64,000 bases of DNA from Burkholderia sp. Bp9143 (GCF_003853645.1 NZ_QTPO01000039.1:19496-83495), one strand, 5' to 3'. Counted from the stretch's first letter, positions 1 to 8,254 are shown. The notes: generated by a model not told the origin, from the sequence alone. Translations and numbers: made by a program.

Positions 1-273
1 GCCGCGTCCGTCGATCACGGCCATCGAAAGTGCCGCGCTCCCGAGCACCTGGCTCGTCAGCCGGTCCGCATGCGTGCGCACGGCGTCGAGCGAATCGAGT
101 TCGCCCGCCAGCCGGCGCGTATGTCGTGCGGAAAGTACGATGTCCAGATCGTCCTGCGTGCTGACCTGCCGCTCGAGGCCGGTGTACACGTAGGTGCCGA
201 CGAGCGCGAAGACGGCGAGCATGGTCGCGCCGAACGCGAGCGCGAGCGTCGCGGTAAGCGATCGACCGAGCAT
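1..273 (-). CDS. Heavy-metal sensor histidine kinase, N-terminal part (runs off left edge)
   Basis: Only the first 91 codons are inside the window. They give a short cytoplasmic start, a membrane segment at about residues 8-32 and the beginning of a periplasmic sensor loop, as in the IrlS/CusS/CopS family. The ATG shares one base with the TGA of the upstream response-regulator gene (TGATG), so the two are translationally coupled. Such kinases autophosphorylate on a His and pass phosphate to the partner regulator in response to copper, silver, zinc or cadmium. The HAMP, HisKA and ATPase domains lie outside the window, so the family call rests on the N-terminus and on the neighbour. The metal is not knowable here. 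Confidence 0.8.
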   Translation of the reverse strand, partial: MLGRSLTATLALAFGATMLAVFALVGTYVYTGLERQVSTQDDLDIVLSARHTRRLAGELDSLDAVRTHADRLTSQVLGSAALSMAVIDGRG

Positions 274-950
274 CACGCACCATCCTTCGGTTCGAGGACG
301 TAACCCACACCGCGCACCGTGTGGATCAGCTTGACCGGAAACGCATCGTCGATCTTCGCGCGCAGCCGCCGGATTGCGACTTCGACGACGTTGGTGTCGC
401 TATCGAAGTTCATGTCCCAGACATACGACGCGATCTGCGTGCGGCTCAGCACTTCGCCTTGCCGGCGCGCGAGCAACTGCAGCAACGAGAATTCGCGCGG
501 CGTCAGGTCGATCCGTACCGTACCGCGCTTTACGCGGCGGCGCACGACGTCGATTTCCAGGTCGCCGACCACGATGCGCTCTGTCTCGCGTGGTGGCCCG
601 CGGCGAGCAAGCGTGCGGATGCGAGCGAGCAGTTCGACGAATGCGAACGGCTTCACGAGGTAATCGTCGGCGCCGAGTTCGAGACCGTGCACGCGGTCCT
701 GCACGTCGTCGCGCGCGGTCAGGAAAAGCACGGGCGTGGTGTGTGTATCGCGCAGGCGCTTGAGCACGCCCCAACCGTCGAGCACGGGCAGCATCACGTC
801 GAGCACGATCACGTCGTAGGTCTCTTCCTGCGCGAGCATCAGCCCTTCCGCGCCGTCCTTCGCGAGATCGACGCTGAAGCCGGATTCCTCGAGCCCTTTC
901 TTTAGATACGCGGCTGTCTTCGGCTCGTCTTCGACTATCAGGATGCGCAT
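273..950 (-). CDS. irlR: Heavy-metal response regulator, OmpR/PhoB type (IrlR/CusR/CopR family)
   Basis: A 225-residue DNA-binding response regulator. The receiver domain occupies about residues 1-115, with acidic residues E7/D8, phospho-acceptor D51 in VLDVMLP and K100 in the LVKPF motif. The winged-helix effector domain follows (LTPREFSLLQLLARRQGEVLSRTQI, ending in the HTVRGVGYVLE signature). The DSDTNVVEVAIRRLR segment is typical of the heavy-metal branch. I start at the second ATG (MRILIVEDE), because the in-frame ATG four codons upstream gives an atypical leader. It forms an operon with the sensor kinase that follows it with overlap. A perfect dyad 90-111 bases upstream is the probable binding site. 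No metal-efflux genes are in view on this side. Confidence 0.88.
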   Translation of the reverse strand: MRILIVEDEPKTAAYLKKGLEESGFSVDLAKDGAEGLMLAQEETYDVIVLDVMLPVLDGWGVLKRLRDTHTTPVLFLTARDDVQDRVHGLELGADDYLVKPFAFVELLARIRTLARRGPPRETERIVVGDLEIDVVRRRVKRGTVRIDLTPREFSLLQLLARRQGEVLSRTQIASYVWDMNFDSDTNVVEVAIRRLRAKIDDAFPVKLIHTVRGVGYVLEPKDGA

Positions 951-1335
951 GATCGGCTCCATCGCATTCGATTGGGATATATGCGGCGATGTTACCGGTA
1001 AACCGGCGGGCGAAAAGCCTCGCGAGCCAGCGGCACCGCTTGATTACGAAAATGTAATCAACAGGTCAGTGCCTTGACTGTCGCGGCATTCCGCACGCGG
1101 GCCCACCCGACGATCCCATTCGTTCAGCACCCGAGGAATCGCCAGGAAACTTCCTTCGCCTATGCAATCATCCCCGATACCGTGCAAGACCACTTGCGTG
1201 GCGAGTCATCGAACTGCCTCCAATAACTCGCTGCCCATACCTGCACGAAGAGAACCGACAACTCGAACGATCAACAAGTCTCTGATCGATCAATGCATCA
1301 TGAGGATTTCATTCCGACAAACTTGTCCGTGAGCA
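951..1335. other. Intergenic region, regulator upstream DNA
   Basis: This 385-bp stretch separates the metal regulator from the recombinase remnant. Apart from the dyad at 1040-1061 I see no gene, RNA or repeat in it. The part beyond about 1070 probably once held the promoter of the decayed recombinase. Confidence 0.5.
1040..1061. promoter_or_regulatory. Perfect inverted repeat, probable metal-regulator box
   Basis: Arms TTGATTAC (1040-1047) and GTAATCAA (1054-1061) are perfect 8-bp complements around a 6-bp spacer GAAAAT. The dyad lies 90 bp upstream of the response-regulator start. Heavy-metal OmpR-type regulators (CusR, CopR, IrlR) bind similar AT-containing dyads, so autoregulation is likely. 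Binding is inferred. Confidence 0.6.
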
Positions 1336-1890
1336 GTGGACACGAATCGCTGGATTCATGACCCCGTCGGCGCATTTCGCGCGTGGCAGGAAACGGCCGC
1401 GGCCGGTTGCGCAGCACGTGGCGATGTTCGAACGCTTCCTGCTCCACCTGGTCGCGCATCACTGGCGACGTTCGGCCCCGATCCCGTCGCAGCGTTCCTG
1501 ACTGAGCGCGAACGCAGCTGTGCGCCGGTCACGTCGACACGCGTGCGCTACGCGAAGCTGATTGACCGGCTACCGGCTGTGCAGGCATCTGGTCGAGGCT
1601 GGCGTGCGAACGATCCACCCCGCAGGCCGGACGACGCACGTCCTCGCATGGTCGAAAGGCGAGCCCGAACCGTGCTGCCTGTCGGCCGACGCCGACGCCG
1701 CACTGCAGCGCCATGTCCAGCCGCGCCCCGACGATACGCCGGCCGCGTGCCGGAATCGCGCGATCTCGACGGCCGGCCGCATGCCGATGTCAGCGCGATA
1801 CTCGGCCTCGCCAACTCGCGAACGGTCACGCGGATCCGGCAGACGCTGGCGTCCGATGCGACCGCGGACCGCGCCGCGCGCGAGCACTGA
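1336..1890 (+). pseudogene. Decayed tyrosine recombinase (phage-integrase family), N-terminal half
   Basis: Pieces of an integrase SAM-like N-terminal domain appear in alternating frames. NRWIHDPVGAFRAWQETAA is in frame 1 at 1336 (GTG start). QHVAMFERFLLHLVAHH comes next in another frame near 1410. LATFGPDPVAAFLTE follows from about 1462, back in frame 1, and then RLCRHLVEAGVRTIHPA and DADAALQRHVQPRPDDTPAA after about 1570 in yet another frame. A plausible C-terminal scrap (SAILGLANSRTVTRIRQTL) ends at 1890. The catalytic R-H-R-Y core is absent, so the gene has both frameshifts and a deletion. Tyrosine recombinases near secondary-replicon origins could act in dimer resolution or be integration relics; which applies here is inference. 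Confidence 0.62.
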
Positions 1891-1917
1891 TCGGCTCGCG
1901 ACGAAGCACAACCAGCC

Positions 1918-2397
1918 CTATTCGCTCTTGTTCGACCGGATCAGCCGCAGAATCCGGCTGTCGTACGGCGACTGCATGACTTCCGCGACGCGGATGTCGG
2001 ATGCGGCAGGGTGCAACGGGTTCAACAGGAAGTTGTGCGCGTGCGGCACGACGACGCTCGGTACGCGCAGCAAGGCGCTCGGCTGCGTGTGCAGCCACTC
2101 GGTACCGGCGCTGCGGGTCCAGTCGACGTTCTCTCGCCAGTCGGCCGGCGCATCGCCATCCGCGATCTCGGCAACGTCCACCGATTCAGGCACCTCGACC
2201 CGAAGCAGCTGGTAGCCGCTCGGTAATTGCGCAACGGTGGTGATTTCGAAGTGAACGAGCGTCTCGAGCAACGCGAGCGCCGGATGCTCGGCGAGGTAGA
2301 CGACGGGCTGCCCGGCAAAATGCCAGCGCCCGCCGGCCCGCAATCCGCCGATGCCTTTCAGGTCCGCGTAATTGCTGATCCGCCACAGCGTCGTCAA
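1918..2397 (-). CDS. RES-domain toxin (NAD+-targeting family)
   Basis: A 159-residue RES-family protein, usual length for the toxin of Res-Xre modules. Visible hallmarks are the N-terminal WRI motif followed by a GGRW segment (RAGGRWHFAGQPVVYLAEHPALALLETLVH), and a later Ser-containing LLRVPSVVVP segment. The conserved Arg, Tyr, Glu and Ser of the family are present. Characterised members degrade NAD+ (by hydrolysis or phosphorolysis) or ADP-ribosylate a target, stopping growth. The start is a TTG whose bases overlap the TGA of the antitoxin gene (TTGA), so the toxin is coupled to the antitoxin. Location beside a secondary-replicon origin suggests a role in replicon maintenance; that is inference. 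Confidence 0.88.
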   Translation of the reverse strand: MTTLWRISNYADLKGIGGLRAGGRWHFAGQPVVYLAEHPALALLETLVHFEITTVAQLPSGYQLLRVEVPESVDVAEIADGDAPADWRENVDWTRSAGTEWLHTQPSALLRVPSVVVPHAHNFLLNPLHPAASDIRVAEVMQSPYDSRILRLIRSNKSE

Positions 2398-2849
2398 GCG
2401 AAGTACCCCTCATCGATCTGCGTGAGGGCTTCCTCGACGAGTCGCGCGCCATGCTCGGTACTCGACATGTCGAGCGACGTGCGTCCGCCGAAGCGCTGGA
2501 GCCCGTTGCGCAGCCACGCCATCGCCTTGTCCTGGTCGCCGAACGTGGCCGTCGCCTGCGCGACGATGCGCGCCAGCCGGATCGCCTTGTCGGACTCCTC
2601 CGGCGACAGGCGCTCGTGCGCCTGGCGGCGATGGCTCAGCGTGCGCCGCGGGATGATGAAGGCGAGTTCGTCCGACTTCAGGCCGCGCTCCGACAGCCGG
2701 TCGATCACCGCGACGTCGACGCGCGCGCTCGCCAGCTCGGCGAGATCGGCGCCCGAGCGCACGCGAATCGCGAGCAGTTGCTCGAGGATCGTGAACTCGG
2801 CCTGGCGCGGGTGCGCGACGCCCGAAGGGTGAAACGCGATCGTGCTCAT
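2394..2849 (-). CDS. Xre/MbcA/ParS-type antitoxin (DUF2384)
   Basis: A 151-residue antitoxin partner of the RES toxin. The N-terminal part carries an atypical HTH (VAVIDRLSERGLKSDELAFIIPRRTLSHRRQAHERLSPEES), and the C-terminal DUF2384 region (ATFGDQDKAMAWLRNGLQRFGGRTSLDMSSTEHGARLVEEAL) binds and blocks the toxin in known complexes. The start at 2849 is chosen for the ribosome site GGAGAA six bases upstream; in-frame codons further up overlap a promoter-like TATAAT. It is the first gene of the pair, as in characterised Res-Xre operons, and probably represses its own promoter. Confidence 0.88.
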   Translation of the reverse strand: MSTIAFHPSGVAHPRQAEFTILEQLLAIRVRSGADLAELASARVDVAVIDRLSERGLKSDELAFIIPRRTLSHRRQAHERLSPEESDKAIRLARIVAQATATFGDQDKAMAWLRNGLQRFGGRTSLDMSSTEHGARLVEEALTQIDEGYFA

Positions 2850-2876
2850 GACTCTTCTCCGGCAATTTGCCCAACC

Positions 2877-2882
2877 ATTATA
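2877..2882 (-). promoter_or_regulatory. TATAAT -10 element of the toxin-antitoxin operon
   Basis: A perfect TATAAT on the minus strand lies 28 bases upstream of the antitoxin ATG. No strong -35 is evident. Short GGCGAA/TTCGCC and TTCGGCAAA/TTTGCC inverted stretches around it could be autoregulatory operators. Confidence 0.55.
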
Positions 2883-3028
2883 GGCGTTTTGCCGAAGATG
2901 GGCGAATTCGGTTGTCAGCCATTCGATGGAGCACAGTCGCGGGTGTCGGCGGAGCGGCTTTCCGCTCGCCACCCCGCCCCGTGACGCGTCTGTCGGGTGG
3001 TGCGAAAGTGGATCGCTGACGTCATGCC

Positions 3029-3044
3029 GTTGTCACGTAACAAC
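3029..3044. other. parS: parS-like palindrome, outlying copy (one mismatch)
   Basis: GTTGTCACGTAACAAC differs by one base from the palindrome found five times upstream of parA. It lies about 10 kb on the other side of the iteron array, so the putative centromere sites flank the origin. Assignment as a ParB site is by similarity to the cluster. Confidence 0.6.
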
Positions 3045-3155
3045 TCTTCTAATGAATAACCATCGGCAGATCGGTGCCCGCCACCGTCCGGGCATCGAGT
3101 GCGGCGGGCGACGCACGGTGCGCCTTCCCTCCGCCCTGCCCGCCACCGACACCAA

Positions 3156-3797
3156 TCAGCCGGCCCACGCCGACGATCGGATCACGCTGCAGAAATTGCC
3201 TGCATGGAAATGCGGATTCTTGTCGGCCAGCACATCGGCCTTCACGTTGCCGAACGTCGTGTCCGGCTTGTGCCGGATGCCGTCGCAGAACGCCTGGATG
3301 ATGTCTTCCTTGAAATGCGGCGTGCGCGGATGCGCGCGAACGACGGCTTCACGCTCGACGTCGCTGTACTCCGGATACGTGAGGCCCAGCACGTCCATCT
3401 CGACACCCGCGGTCACGAGCGCGACGACCGGATGCATGTGCTGCGGAATCCCGGGGGTCGTATGCAGCGCGATCGCAGTCCACACGACGTCGATGTCCTG
3501 CTGCGAAATGCCCTTGCTCTTCAGGAAATCGCGGGCGGCGTTGGCGCCGTCCACTTCGAATCGCTCGCACGCGCTGCTGTGCCGATGCGTGAGCCCCATG
3601 TCATGGAACATGCAGCCGCAATAGAGCAGTTCGGGATCGTAGTCGAGCCCGCGGCGCTGGCCCGCGAGCGCACCGAAGTAGTACACGCGGCTGGAGTGAT
3701 GAAACAGCAGTTCGGACTCGGTATCCCGTACGAGTTCGGTGATCTCGCGGGCGAGTTGGCTATCGGGAAGGGTGATGCCGGCGACGTTCACAGTCAT
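3156..3797 (-). CDS. HD-domain protein, cyanamide hydratase-like
   Basis: A 213-residue HD-superfamily metal-dependent protein. Metal ligands are visible as H33/H34 in LLFHHSSRVY, the HD pair in CMFHDMGLTHRH (about residues 64-71) and a later His in ALHTTPGIPQHMH. This arrangement matches the cyanamide hydratase-type subfamily, small cytoplasmic enzymes that hydrate cyanamide to urea in characterised fungal members, although most bacterial members have no assigned substrate. The start is supported by GGAGG 6 bp upstream of the ATG. It is divergent from the GlxA-family regulator across 216 bp, a common pairing of regulator and target. The real substrate is unknown. Confidence 0.8.
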   Translation of the reverse strand: MTVNVAGITLPDSQLAREITELVRDTESELLFHHSSRVYYFGALAGQRRGLDYDPELLYCGCMFHDMGLTHRHSSACERFEVDGANAARDFLKSKGISQQDIDVVWTAIALHTTPGIPQHMHPVVALVTAGVEMDVLGLTYPEYSDVEREAVVRAHPRTPHFKEDIIQAFCDGIRHKPDTTFGNVKADVLADKNPHFHAGNFCSVIRSSAWAG

Positions 3798-3842
3798 GAT
3801 CGACCTCCATGGAAGACAGCATTCATTCTCCGGAGACCGCTG

Positions 3843-3871
3843 TTTGGCATCAATCAGCGTGTTACGCCAAA
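3843..3871. promoter_or_regulatory. Dyad in divergent promoter, candidate operator of the GlxA-type regulator
   Basis: TTTGGC (3843-3848) and GCCAAA (3866-3871) are perfect complements separated by 17 bp, 46-74 bp upstream of the HD-domain gene. AraC-type regulators with a DJ-1/PfpI domain often recognise spaced TGGC/GCCA half-sites, so this is a reasonable operator candidate. No experimental support is visible. Confidence 0.4.
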
Positions 3872-4013
3872 TCCTGCCATTTTGCTCGATCGACGGCCAT
3901 CACTGCCGGAGCCATCGAATCGCCCCCGCGAAATGCGCCGACGCCCCGCCCGTCGCATCGCACGGCGCGTCTATACTGCTACGCGTCACGTTCGACACAA
4001 CACGCAACCGAAC

Positions 4014-4979
4014 ATGCCGAAGGTCGTGGGTATTTTCGCGGTACCGGGCGTACAACTGCTCGACGTCTCCGCGCCGCTCGACGTATTCGCACAGGCAAAC
4101 GCCGAATGCGGCAAGCCGTTCTATACGCTGCGGATCATCGCGAGCGAGTCCGGCCCGATCCGCACGTCATCGGGCGCGAAATTGCTGGGCGACTGGATTG
4201 CTCCGGACATCCCCGATCGCATCGACACGCTGCTCGTTGCCGGTGCACCGGGTGCCGGCCGGATCGCGCTGCGCACCGACGTTCTCGCATGGCTGCGGTC
4301 GGCCGCCGTGCAAAGCAAACGGTATGGCTCGATCTGCACCGGCGCATTCATCCTCGCGGCAACCGGCCTGCTGAAAGGACGACGCCTGACGACGCACTGG
4401 GCCGCGGCCGATGCGCTCGCCGATGCCTATCCATCGCTCACGGTCGAAGCGGACGCGCTGTACGTACGCGACGGCAAGCTGCGCACCGGTGCCGGCGTCA
4501 CGGCCGGACTCGATCTCGCGCTCGCGCTGGTCGAGGAAGATCTCGGCCGGGAAATCGCGCGGCGCGTCGCGGCGCAACTCGTCATGTTCTTCAAGCGCCC
4601 GGGCGGGCAGCTCCAGTTCAGCCGCGGCGGCGAGGCACGCCCGGCCGGGCGTTCGGTGCTGCAGGAAGTCCAGCGCTGGATCGCCAGCCATCCGGAACTC
4701 GAACACTCGGTGATGGAACTCGCGAAGCACGCAGGCATGAGCCCGCGCCACTTCGCGCGGCTCTTTCGCGCGGAGGTCGGCACGACGCCGGCCGCGTGGG
4801 TCGAAGCGACCCGCGTCGCGGCGGCACGCCAGTTGCTCGAAAACGGACATGACACGCCGAAGCAGGTCGCCGCGAAATGCGGCTTCGCGAATGTCGATAC
4901 GCTCAGACGGTCGTTCGCGAGGCATGTCGGGATCACGCCTGCCGAATACCGGAAACGCCAGGCGGTCGTCGACGCGTGA
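4014..4979 (+). CDS. GlxA-family transcriptional regulator (DJ-1/PfpI plus AraC HTH)
   Basis: A 321-residue regulator. Residues 3-175 form a DJ-1/PfpI amidotransferase-like domain with the nucleophile-elbow Cys in GSICTGAFILAATGLL (about residue 106). Residues 215-316 form an AraC double HTH (MELAKHAGMSPRHFARLFRAEVGTTPAAWVEATRVAAARQLL, then QVAAKCGFANVDTLRRSFARHVGITPAEYR). Such proteins sense small amines or amides and activate divergent catabolic genes. The ATG at 4014 gives the canonical start; no good ribosome site is visible. The divergent HD-domain hydratase-like gene is the likely target. Confidence 0.87.
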   Translation: MPKVVGIFAVPGVQLLDVSAPLDVFAQANAECGKPFYTLRIIASESGPIRTSSGAKLLGDWIAPDIPDRIDTLLVAGAPGAGRIALRTDVLAWLRSAAVQSKRYGSICTGAFILAATGLLKGRRLTTHWAAADALADAYPSLTVEADALYVRDGKLRTGAGVTAGLDLALALVEEDLGREIARRVAAQLVMFFKRPGGQLQFSRGGEARPAGRSVLQEVQRWIASHPELEHSVMELAKHAGMSPRHFARLFRAEVGTTPAAWVEATRVAAARQLLENGHDTPKQVAAKCGFANVDTLRRSFARHVGITPAEYRKRQAVVDA

Positions 4980-5430
4980 TGCGATACGCCCGACGAGGCG
5001 GCACGGACCTTCCCGTCGATGCGTGAAGGTAAAGGCCCGCTTCGCTTGCAACGCGATGGGGGCGCGTATTTCCGTGTCCACCACCAATACTTCGTTATCC
5101 GATTCAATTGAGCTGTCTACCGGTCAAGGTCGGCGTGCGATCGCCATACGCCGCTGTCCTGGAGCGTGCCAGCCCATCGTTTCCGCGTCGACATGCCATG
5201 CTCGAATCACCCGCTGCCGCGACGATCACGCGCCAACCGCAACCCATGACCGCCATCAGGCATGCCGACAATCATCAGACAAAATTCCTATTTTTCCGCG
5301 AATCGTTTACCCAGTTGCAATAATTATTCGCTGGAACGCCTATTTCCGACCGGTATCGCGATCGCTACGATGCAATCAACCGCTCAACGCAGCAAGCGAA
5401 GCGCGAAATCTACGAAAACCGGAGGTCATC
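4980..5430. other. Intergenic region upstream of the first DUF4148 gene
   Basis: 451 bp with no convincing gene. Its last 120 bases are AT-richer (around 5280-5340) and probably carry the promoter of the following secreted-protein gene. I see no clear -35/-10 pair that I would defend. Confidence 0.4.
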
Positions 5431-5742
5431 ATGAAGTCGTTCATCTACGCAGTCGCCACTGCCACCGCCCTGTCCGCATCGTTTGGCGCATTCGCTCAGT
5501 CGAACCCGTCGGACCAACTGACGCGCGCCCAGGTCCGCGCAGAACTCGTCCAGCTCGAACATGCCGGGTACAAGCCGGAAGTGTCCGACGTCCACTACCC
5601 GAATGCACTGCAGACCGCGCAGGCACGCGCGACGAATAGCGACGCAACGGGTTACGGCGCACAAGCCGCCGCCGGCGTGCGTGCCGGCCGCACGATCGCG
5701 GTCAAGCAGAACGCTCACGACTCGGTCTATTTCGGTCAGTAA
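5431..5742 (+). CDS. DUF4148 small secreted protein
   Basis: A 103-residue protein with a Sec signal peptide (MKSFIYAVATATALSASFGAFAQ, cleavage near residue 23). The DUF4148 core follows (LTRAQVRAELVQLEHAGYKPEVSDVHYP). These small periplasmic proteins are very numerous in Burkholderia and their function is unknown. The start is fixed by a strong GGAGGT four bases upstream. It is monocistronic and followed by a strong hairpin terminator. A second family member sits at 10924-11241. Confidence 0.88.
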   Translation: MKSFIYAVATATALSASFGAFAQSNPSDQLTRAQVRAELVQLEHAGYKPEVSDVHYPNALQTAQARATNSDATGYGAQAAAGVRAGRTIAVKQNAHDSVYFGQ

Positions 5743-5785
5743 GACGCGCCGCACGCGGCGCGTACCGCGATACGCCCGCTGCCGA

Positions 5786-5825
5786 CGAAACACCCCGCTC
5801 CCGTTCATCGGGGCGGGGTGTTTCG
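5786..5825 (+). terminator. Rho-independent-type terminator of the DUF4148 gene
   Basis: The 13-bp arms CGAAACACCCCGC (5786-5798) and GCGGGGTGTTTCG (5813-5825) are perfect complements around a 14-base loop, 44 bp after the stop codon. The following tract is only weakly T-rich (CTTTC). Confidence 0.75.
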
Positions 5826-6055
5826 CTTTCGATGCACGCGACGTACGCGCTGCCTGAAGCCCGACCGATGCGCGAGCGCGGATCGGCCGCCGCGTGGCAC
5901 CGTTCACGCAGACCACCGGCGTTTGCGCATAGAATGGCCGCGTGGTCGGCGCCGGCCGAAGCGAACGCGAGCGAAACCTCGAGTCACCGGGCATACCGTA
6001 CTCGCTGGCCGACCCGATGCCGCACTCATCGCATTTTTCGAAAAGGAGCGGTTTC

Positions 6056-6769
6056 ATGTCTCAAACATCCGGTTCCATGATCACGTTTCGCCGCCCGGAC
6101 GGCCAGGAACTGCAGGGCTACCTCGCCACGCCGGAAAAGACCGAAGGTGCGCCCGCGGTCGTCGTCATCCAGGAGTGGTGGGGCCTGAATGACCAGATCC
6201 GCGGCGTCGCCGATCGCCTCGCGCGCTGCGGCTACTTCGCGCTCGTGCCCGACCTGTATCGCGGCAAGTCGACGGTCGAGGAGGAAGAAGCGCACCACCT
6301 GATGACGGGCCTCGATTTCGGCGACGCCGCGTCGCAGGACATTCCCGGCGCGGTGCAATACCTGAAGACGCGCGCGTCGCGCGTGGCGATCACCGGCTAC
6401 TGCATGGGCGGCGCTCTCACGCTGCTGTCGCTGCAGTTCGCCGATGCGGACGCCGGCGTCACGTGGTACGGCTTCCCGCCGCTCGACTACCTCGATCCGT
6501 CGAAGATCAAGGTGCCGCTGATGGGGCACTGGGGTACGCAGGATGCGTTCTTCGGGATCGACCAGGTCGATGCGCTGGAGAAGAAGCTGACCGACGCAAA
6601 GGTCGACGTCGAATTCCACCGCTATCTCGCGCATCACGCGTTCGCGAACGAAACGGCCATCGGCCCGGGCCGCATCGGCGGCACGCAGTTCGATCCGGTA
6701 TGGTCGCAGATCGCGTGGGATCGCACGCTCACGTTCTTCGGTCGCACGCTCTGGGGCAAGCAGCAGTAA
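6056..6769 (+). CDS. Dienelactone hydrolase family protein
   Basis: A 237-residue alpha/beta hydrolase of the carboxymethylenebutenolidase family. The catalytic triad is visible as C116 in GYCMGG, D163 in GTQDAFF and H194 in AHHAFAN. The nucleophile Cys and the early EWWGLNDQI motif (residues 40-48) are diagnostic. Family members hydrolyse dienelactone to maleylacetate in chlorocatechol breakdown, but many act on other lactones or esters. Start chosen at 6056 with AAAGGAG upstream. It is followed by a strong terminator and seems to stand alone, so a catabolic pathway is not shown by context. Confidence 0.9.
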   Translation: MSQTSGSMITFRRPDGQELQGYLATPEKTEGAPAVVVIQEWWGLNDQIRGVADRLARCGYFALVPDLYRGKSTVEEEEAHHLMTGLDFGDAASQDIPGAVQYLKTRASRVAITGYCMGGALTLLSLQFADADAGVTWYGFPPLDYLDPSKIKVPLMGHWGTQDAFFGIDQVDALEKKLTDAKVDVEFHRYLAHHAFANETAIGPGRIGGTQFDPVWSQIAWDRTLTFFGRTLWGKQQ

Positions 6770-6818
6770 TACCGTAGCGGACACTCGCGGCCGCCGTGCA
6801 GCGATGCACGTAAAGCGA

Positions 6819-6846
6819 AACGCCACGGATCTGCATCCGTGGCGTT
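6819..6846 (+). terminator. Terminator of the dienelactone hydrolase gene
   Basis: Perfect 12-bp stem AACGCCACGGAT / ATCCGTGGCGTT with loop CTGC, 50 bp after the stop codon. Little T-tract follows. Confidence 0.75.
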
Positions 6847-7075
6847 GTCATTTGCGGCGATGAATGTGTGACGCGAGCGTCTCGCGCGTCACGGGTTCGA
6901 CACCGCATTTTCATCAATGCGTGCATCGAGCGATGCAACCGGTCGGCGACGTCGTGCCGCAGCGCCCGCATCATCAAGTTCGGTATGCGAATCATCTGGC
7001 ACGACCGAACGTCGACTCAAGGACTACGTAATGTGCGCCGTGTCATCCGACCCGGCACACATTGTCCGTCTTCGC
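6847..7075. other. Intergenic region between convergent genes
   Basis: This stretch between a plus-strand terminator and the 3' end of a minus-strand LysR gene shows no gene or repeat that I can support. Confidence 0.4.
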
Positions 7076-8023
7076 TCACGACTCGCAGGAACCGCGCAGC
7101 GCCGCCTCGTCGGCGGAAAGCATTTCAGGCACGCATTCGCGCAGGAAATCGACGAATGTACGGATCTTCGCGTCGAGATACTGGCGCGACGCGTACAGCG
7201 TGTAGACCGTCAGCTTCTGCAGCCGGTACTCGGGCAACACGCGAACCAGCGCACCGCTCGCCAGTGCGGGCACCGCGGTCGACATCGGCAACGAGCCGAT
7301 TCCAAGACCGGCACGCAACGCAGCGCCGAGCGCGTCGGCGATGTTGACCTGGAAATCCGGCAGCGGCAGTTCGAACGTCTCGCGACCGTCGGGGCCGTCG
7401 AGATGCCAGCGGTCGCGCGGAAAGATCGGCGTGACGATCTGCAGGCAGGCATGTGCTTCGAGATCGCGCACGTTGCGCGGCGTGCCGTGCTCCTTCAGAT
7501 AGGCGGGTGACGCGCACAGCACGCTGTGTACGTCGCCGAGCCGCTGCGACACCAGCCCCGAATCGGGCAGTTCCGTCGCGCTCAGCTGCAGCGACACGTC
7601 GTAGCCTTCGTCGATGATGTCGGGCACATGCTGCGACAGCGTGAGCTCGACTGCCACCGACGGGTAGCGCTGCCGATAACGCATGACTGCCGGAACCACG
7701 TAGGCCTGGCCGAAACTCGTCGTCGCATGGACATGCAGCCTCCCCGACGGCTTCGCCTGCGCGTCCGCCGCCTCGGCTTCCGCTTCATCGATATAGCCGA
7801 GGATGCGCTGGCACCGGTCGAGATAGCGCTGCCCGGCATCGGTCAATGCGATGCGGCGCGTGCTCCGGTTGAGCAGACGCGTGCGCAGGTGCGTTTCGAG
7901 TTGCGCGACCGACCGCGATGCGTAGGCGGTGGTGATGTCCAGGCGCTGGGCCGCGCTCGTGAAGCTGCCCTCCTCCGCCACCCGGACGAAAATGCGCATC
8001 ATCTGTAACGTGTCCATCGACAT
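7076..8023 (-). CDS. LysR-family transcriptional regulator
   Basis: A 315-residue LysR regulator. The N-terminal HTH is at about residues 3-62 (MDTLQMMRIFVRVAEEGSFTSAAQRLDITTAYASRSVAQLETHLRTRLLNRSTRRIALTDAG). The substrate-binding domain starts near residue 90 (PSGRLHVHATTSFGQAYVVPAVMRYRQRYPSV). The branch resembles DsdC/CrgA-like regulators that oppose small oxidoreductase genes, but no divergent target is present. Upstream lies the purA 3' end on the same strand, 231 bp away. I start at MSMDTL; a second ATG two codons on is equally possible. Confidence 0.85.
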   Translation of the reverse strand: MSMDTLQMMRIFVRVAEEGSFTSAAQRLDITTAYASRSVAQLETHLRTRLLNRSTRRIALTDAGQRYLDRCQRILGYIDEAEAEAADAQAKPSGRLHVHATTSFGQAYVVPAVMRYRQRYPSVAVELTLSQHVPDIIDEGYDVSLQLSATELPDSGLVSQRLGDVHSVLCASPAYLKEHGTPRNVRDLEAHACLQIVTPIFPRDRWHLDGPDGRETFELPLPDFQVNIADALGAALRAGLGIGSLPMSTAVPALASGALVRVLPEYRLQKLTVYTLYASRQYLDAKIRTFVDFLRECVPEMLSADEAALRGSCES

Positions 8024-8254
8024 GTCCCCGGGATTGAAATCGCCTTGCAGCGGCGCCTGCTCCGGCACGATCCGGTCTGGCGCGAATTGTGCGGAACAGT
8101 ACCGCAGCGGTGCAGGCGTGTCCAGTTTGCCGTGCGCCGCAACGGCGCACCATCATTTACGCGGCAACCCATGCAGAAGGACGACCGGCACCGGATCGGT
8201 GCAGGCCGCATGGCGGCGGCCTGCCGGGCGCGCATTGCACGCGCCGCGTCGCGC

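Noticed and set aside
2926..3624. Long plus-strand frame opposite the HD-domain gene
   Set aside because: It is the antisense of a clear gene and has no domain.
6885..6910. GGGTTCGACACC, resembling a tRNA T-arm
   Set aside because: No acceptor, D or anticodon arm can be folded around it.
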